A DNA stretch of 5,424 nt from Spirochaeta sp. Its GTDB lineage: Bacteria; Spirochaetota; Spirochaetia; DSM-2461. The stretch lies in assembly GCA_030592625.1 (NCBI GenBank), contig JAUVIY010000193.1:1-5424 (forward strand), written 5' to 3'. Both the position numbers and the translations under genes were made by a program. Position 1 is the first letter of the stretch. Each line of letters opens with the position of its first letter. The notes under the pieces were generated by a model. It searched no databases and was not told the DNA's origin. It was given only the letters and a program-made list of their open reading frames with translations. Below are positions 4,719 through 5,424 of the stretch, in pieces.

Positions 4719-5424
4719 AACCCATACGGTCGAAGAGTGTTCTCATCAAACGTAAATCCCTGGATTCCTGGTTCATCTCCCGGGCGGGAATGAACCTCTA
4801 CAGGGGCTGCGCTCACGATTGCATTTACTGCGACGGCCGAAGCGAAACCTACAGAGTTGACGGGGATTTTGCCCGGGATGCGGTGTACAAGGAAAATGCC
4901 GTTGATGTTCTCACAAGAGAACTCGATCCCCGCCGCCGGCGGAAACCCTTTAATCCGGGATACGTCTTCATCGGCGGAGGTGTGAGCGATTCCTGGCAGC
5001 CCGCAGAGAAAGAACTCAAGCTCACCCGAAGAGTGCTGGAACTCATCAAAGTGTTTCCATACCCCCTGCTGCTGCTGACCAAATCATCGTTGATTCTCAG
5101 GGATTTTGACCTCCTGACGGCCCTGAATGCCGAATGCCGTGTCACTGTCGCAGTCAGCCTGTCCTCAGTGGATGAAGAACTCAGCGCCATCCTCGAGCCC
5201 GGCGCCTCGCCTCCGGCCGAGAGGCTGGAAGTGGTACGCAGGGCGATTCAAACCCATGGCTCGTACCGGACGTCCTTCATCCAGCTGATCGCAAACTTTT
5301 TCCATCAATTCCTTGCGGGCAATAGTTTTTTTATCCCCCGTCTTGGCCTGACGTGTCACCTTGTCCAAGGCTTTTTCCACACTTTCCAGGTCAGCCAGTG
5401 CCAGTTCTGTGTTAATGACTTCCA
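4715..5424 (+). CDS. SPL-family radical SAM protein (COG1533-like), 3' part replaced
   Basis: The start overlaps the GH9 stop as ATGA (4715-4718); the ribosome binding site is weak (AGG, 4 nt away). The [4Fe-4S]-binding triad of radical SAM enzymes is C32, C36 and C39 in YRGCAHDCIYCDGR. GGGVSDSWQPAEKELKLTRR (87-106), LLTKSSLILRD (120-130) and the SLS-DEEL-ILEPGA-PPAERLEVVRRA run (148-177) are typical of the SPL/spore-photoproduct-lyase-like group, whose members outside SplB mostly have unknown substrates. Homology ends at about residue 178 (base 5248). The frame then stays open to the edge, but the remaining ~58 codons are antisense to a ychF fragment and unlike the family. The natural protein would continue with the rest of its barrel. 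So the first 178 residues are genuine and the tail is a fusion artefact or rearrangement product. Confidence 0.82.
   Translation, partial: MKPIRSKSVLIKRKSLDSWFISRAGMNLYRGCAHDCIYCDGRSETYRVDGDFARDAVYKENAVDVLTRELDPRRRRKPFNPGYVFIGGGVSDSWQPAEKELKLTRRVLELIKVFPYPLLLLTKSSLILRDFDLLTALNAECRVTVAVSLSSVDEELSAILEPGASPPAERLEVVRRAIQTHGSYRTSFIQLIANFFHQFLAGNSFFIPRLGLTCHLVQGFFHTFQVSQCQFCVNDF
5240..5258. other. Breakpoint joining two 3'-truncated genes tail to tail
   Basis: The last radical SAM residue that fits its family is encoded at about 5246-5248, and the last YchF residue that fits is encoded at 5251-5249 on the other strand. The switch is therefore abrupt, with no spacer and no insertion-sequence end visible. 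Either a genomic inversion or deletion, or a chimeric read or assembly join, would give this picture. Confidence 0.8.
5249..5424 (-). pseudogene. ychF: Internal fragment of ribosome-associated ATPase YchF/OLA1, broken at its 3' side
   Basis: Read on the minus strand from the right edge, the frame gives EVINTELALADLESVEKALD, then an AKTGDKK stretch, then LDEGRPVRAMGL. This lines up residue for residue with the segment of YchF that begins EVINTELALADL and ends near RALDL in E. coli, which lies in the coiled-coil insertion of the G domain. YchF is a universally conserved Obg-type P-loop protein that prefers ATP and binds ribosomes. The nucleotide-binding N-terminus would lie to the right of the window. 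The part that should follow (the rest of the G domain and the TGS domain) is absent: from 5248 leftwards the frame runs into antisense radical SAM sequence and stops at 5165. Confidence 0.85.

Noticed and set aside
5165..5380. Minus-strand frame taken as a complete small gene
   Set aside because: Its first half is an internal YchF segment that continues beyond its ATG to the edge, and its second half is antisense radical SAM sequence.

Overview
The window is ordinary, moderately GC-rich bacterial DNA with densely packed genes. The subtype of its RsmE methyltransferase, together with a signal-less GH9 enzyme and an SPL-type radical SAM protein, recalls free-living Spirochaetota. That is a tentative impression from memory of the families, not a proven placement.

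Left part, read on the minus strand: a NYN-domain (PIN-like nuclease) gene runs off the left edge (1-372). Between it and rsmE lies a 273-bp gene-free stretch (373-645) with five successive perfect inverted repeats. Three of these are long (15-18 bp stems, centres about 48 bp apart), and the last abuts the rsmE stop codon. rsmE (646-1368) has a TATAAT box almost on its start codon. The 249-bp gap 1369-1617 holds a plus-strand promoter-like pair, a strong plus-strand intrinsic terminator with no gene ahead of it (a candidate small RNA), and a long hairpin just past the next gene's stop. An HD-domain hydrolase gene (1618-2088) and a dCMP deaminase gene (2057-2545) overlap and form a two-gene minus-strand operon, probably for nucleotide metabolism.

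Right part, on the plus strand: starting 32 bp from the deaminase start, three genes are joined by ATGA stop/start overlaps. They are an acidic protein of unknown function (2578-2955), a GH9 glycoside hydrolase with an N-terminal Ig-like domain and no signal peptide (2952-4718), and an SPL-family radical SAM protein (from 4715). The GH9 enzyme probably acts in the cytoplasm on imported oligosaccharides.

The right end is abnormal. Radical SAM homology stops near 5248. From there to the edge the DNA encodes, on the minus strand, an internal piece of the ribosome-associated ATPase YchF. Both genes are broken at the same point, tail to tail: either a real inversion breakpoint or a chimeric sequence end. 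I found no tRNA, rRNA, CRISPR array or transposase. The most unexplained features are the hairpin array, the orphan terminator with its possible small RNA, and the radical SAM/ychF junction.
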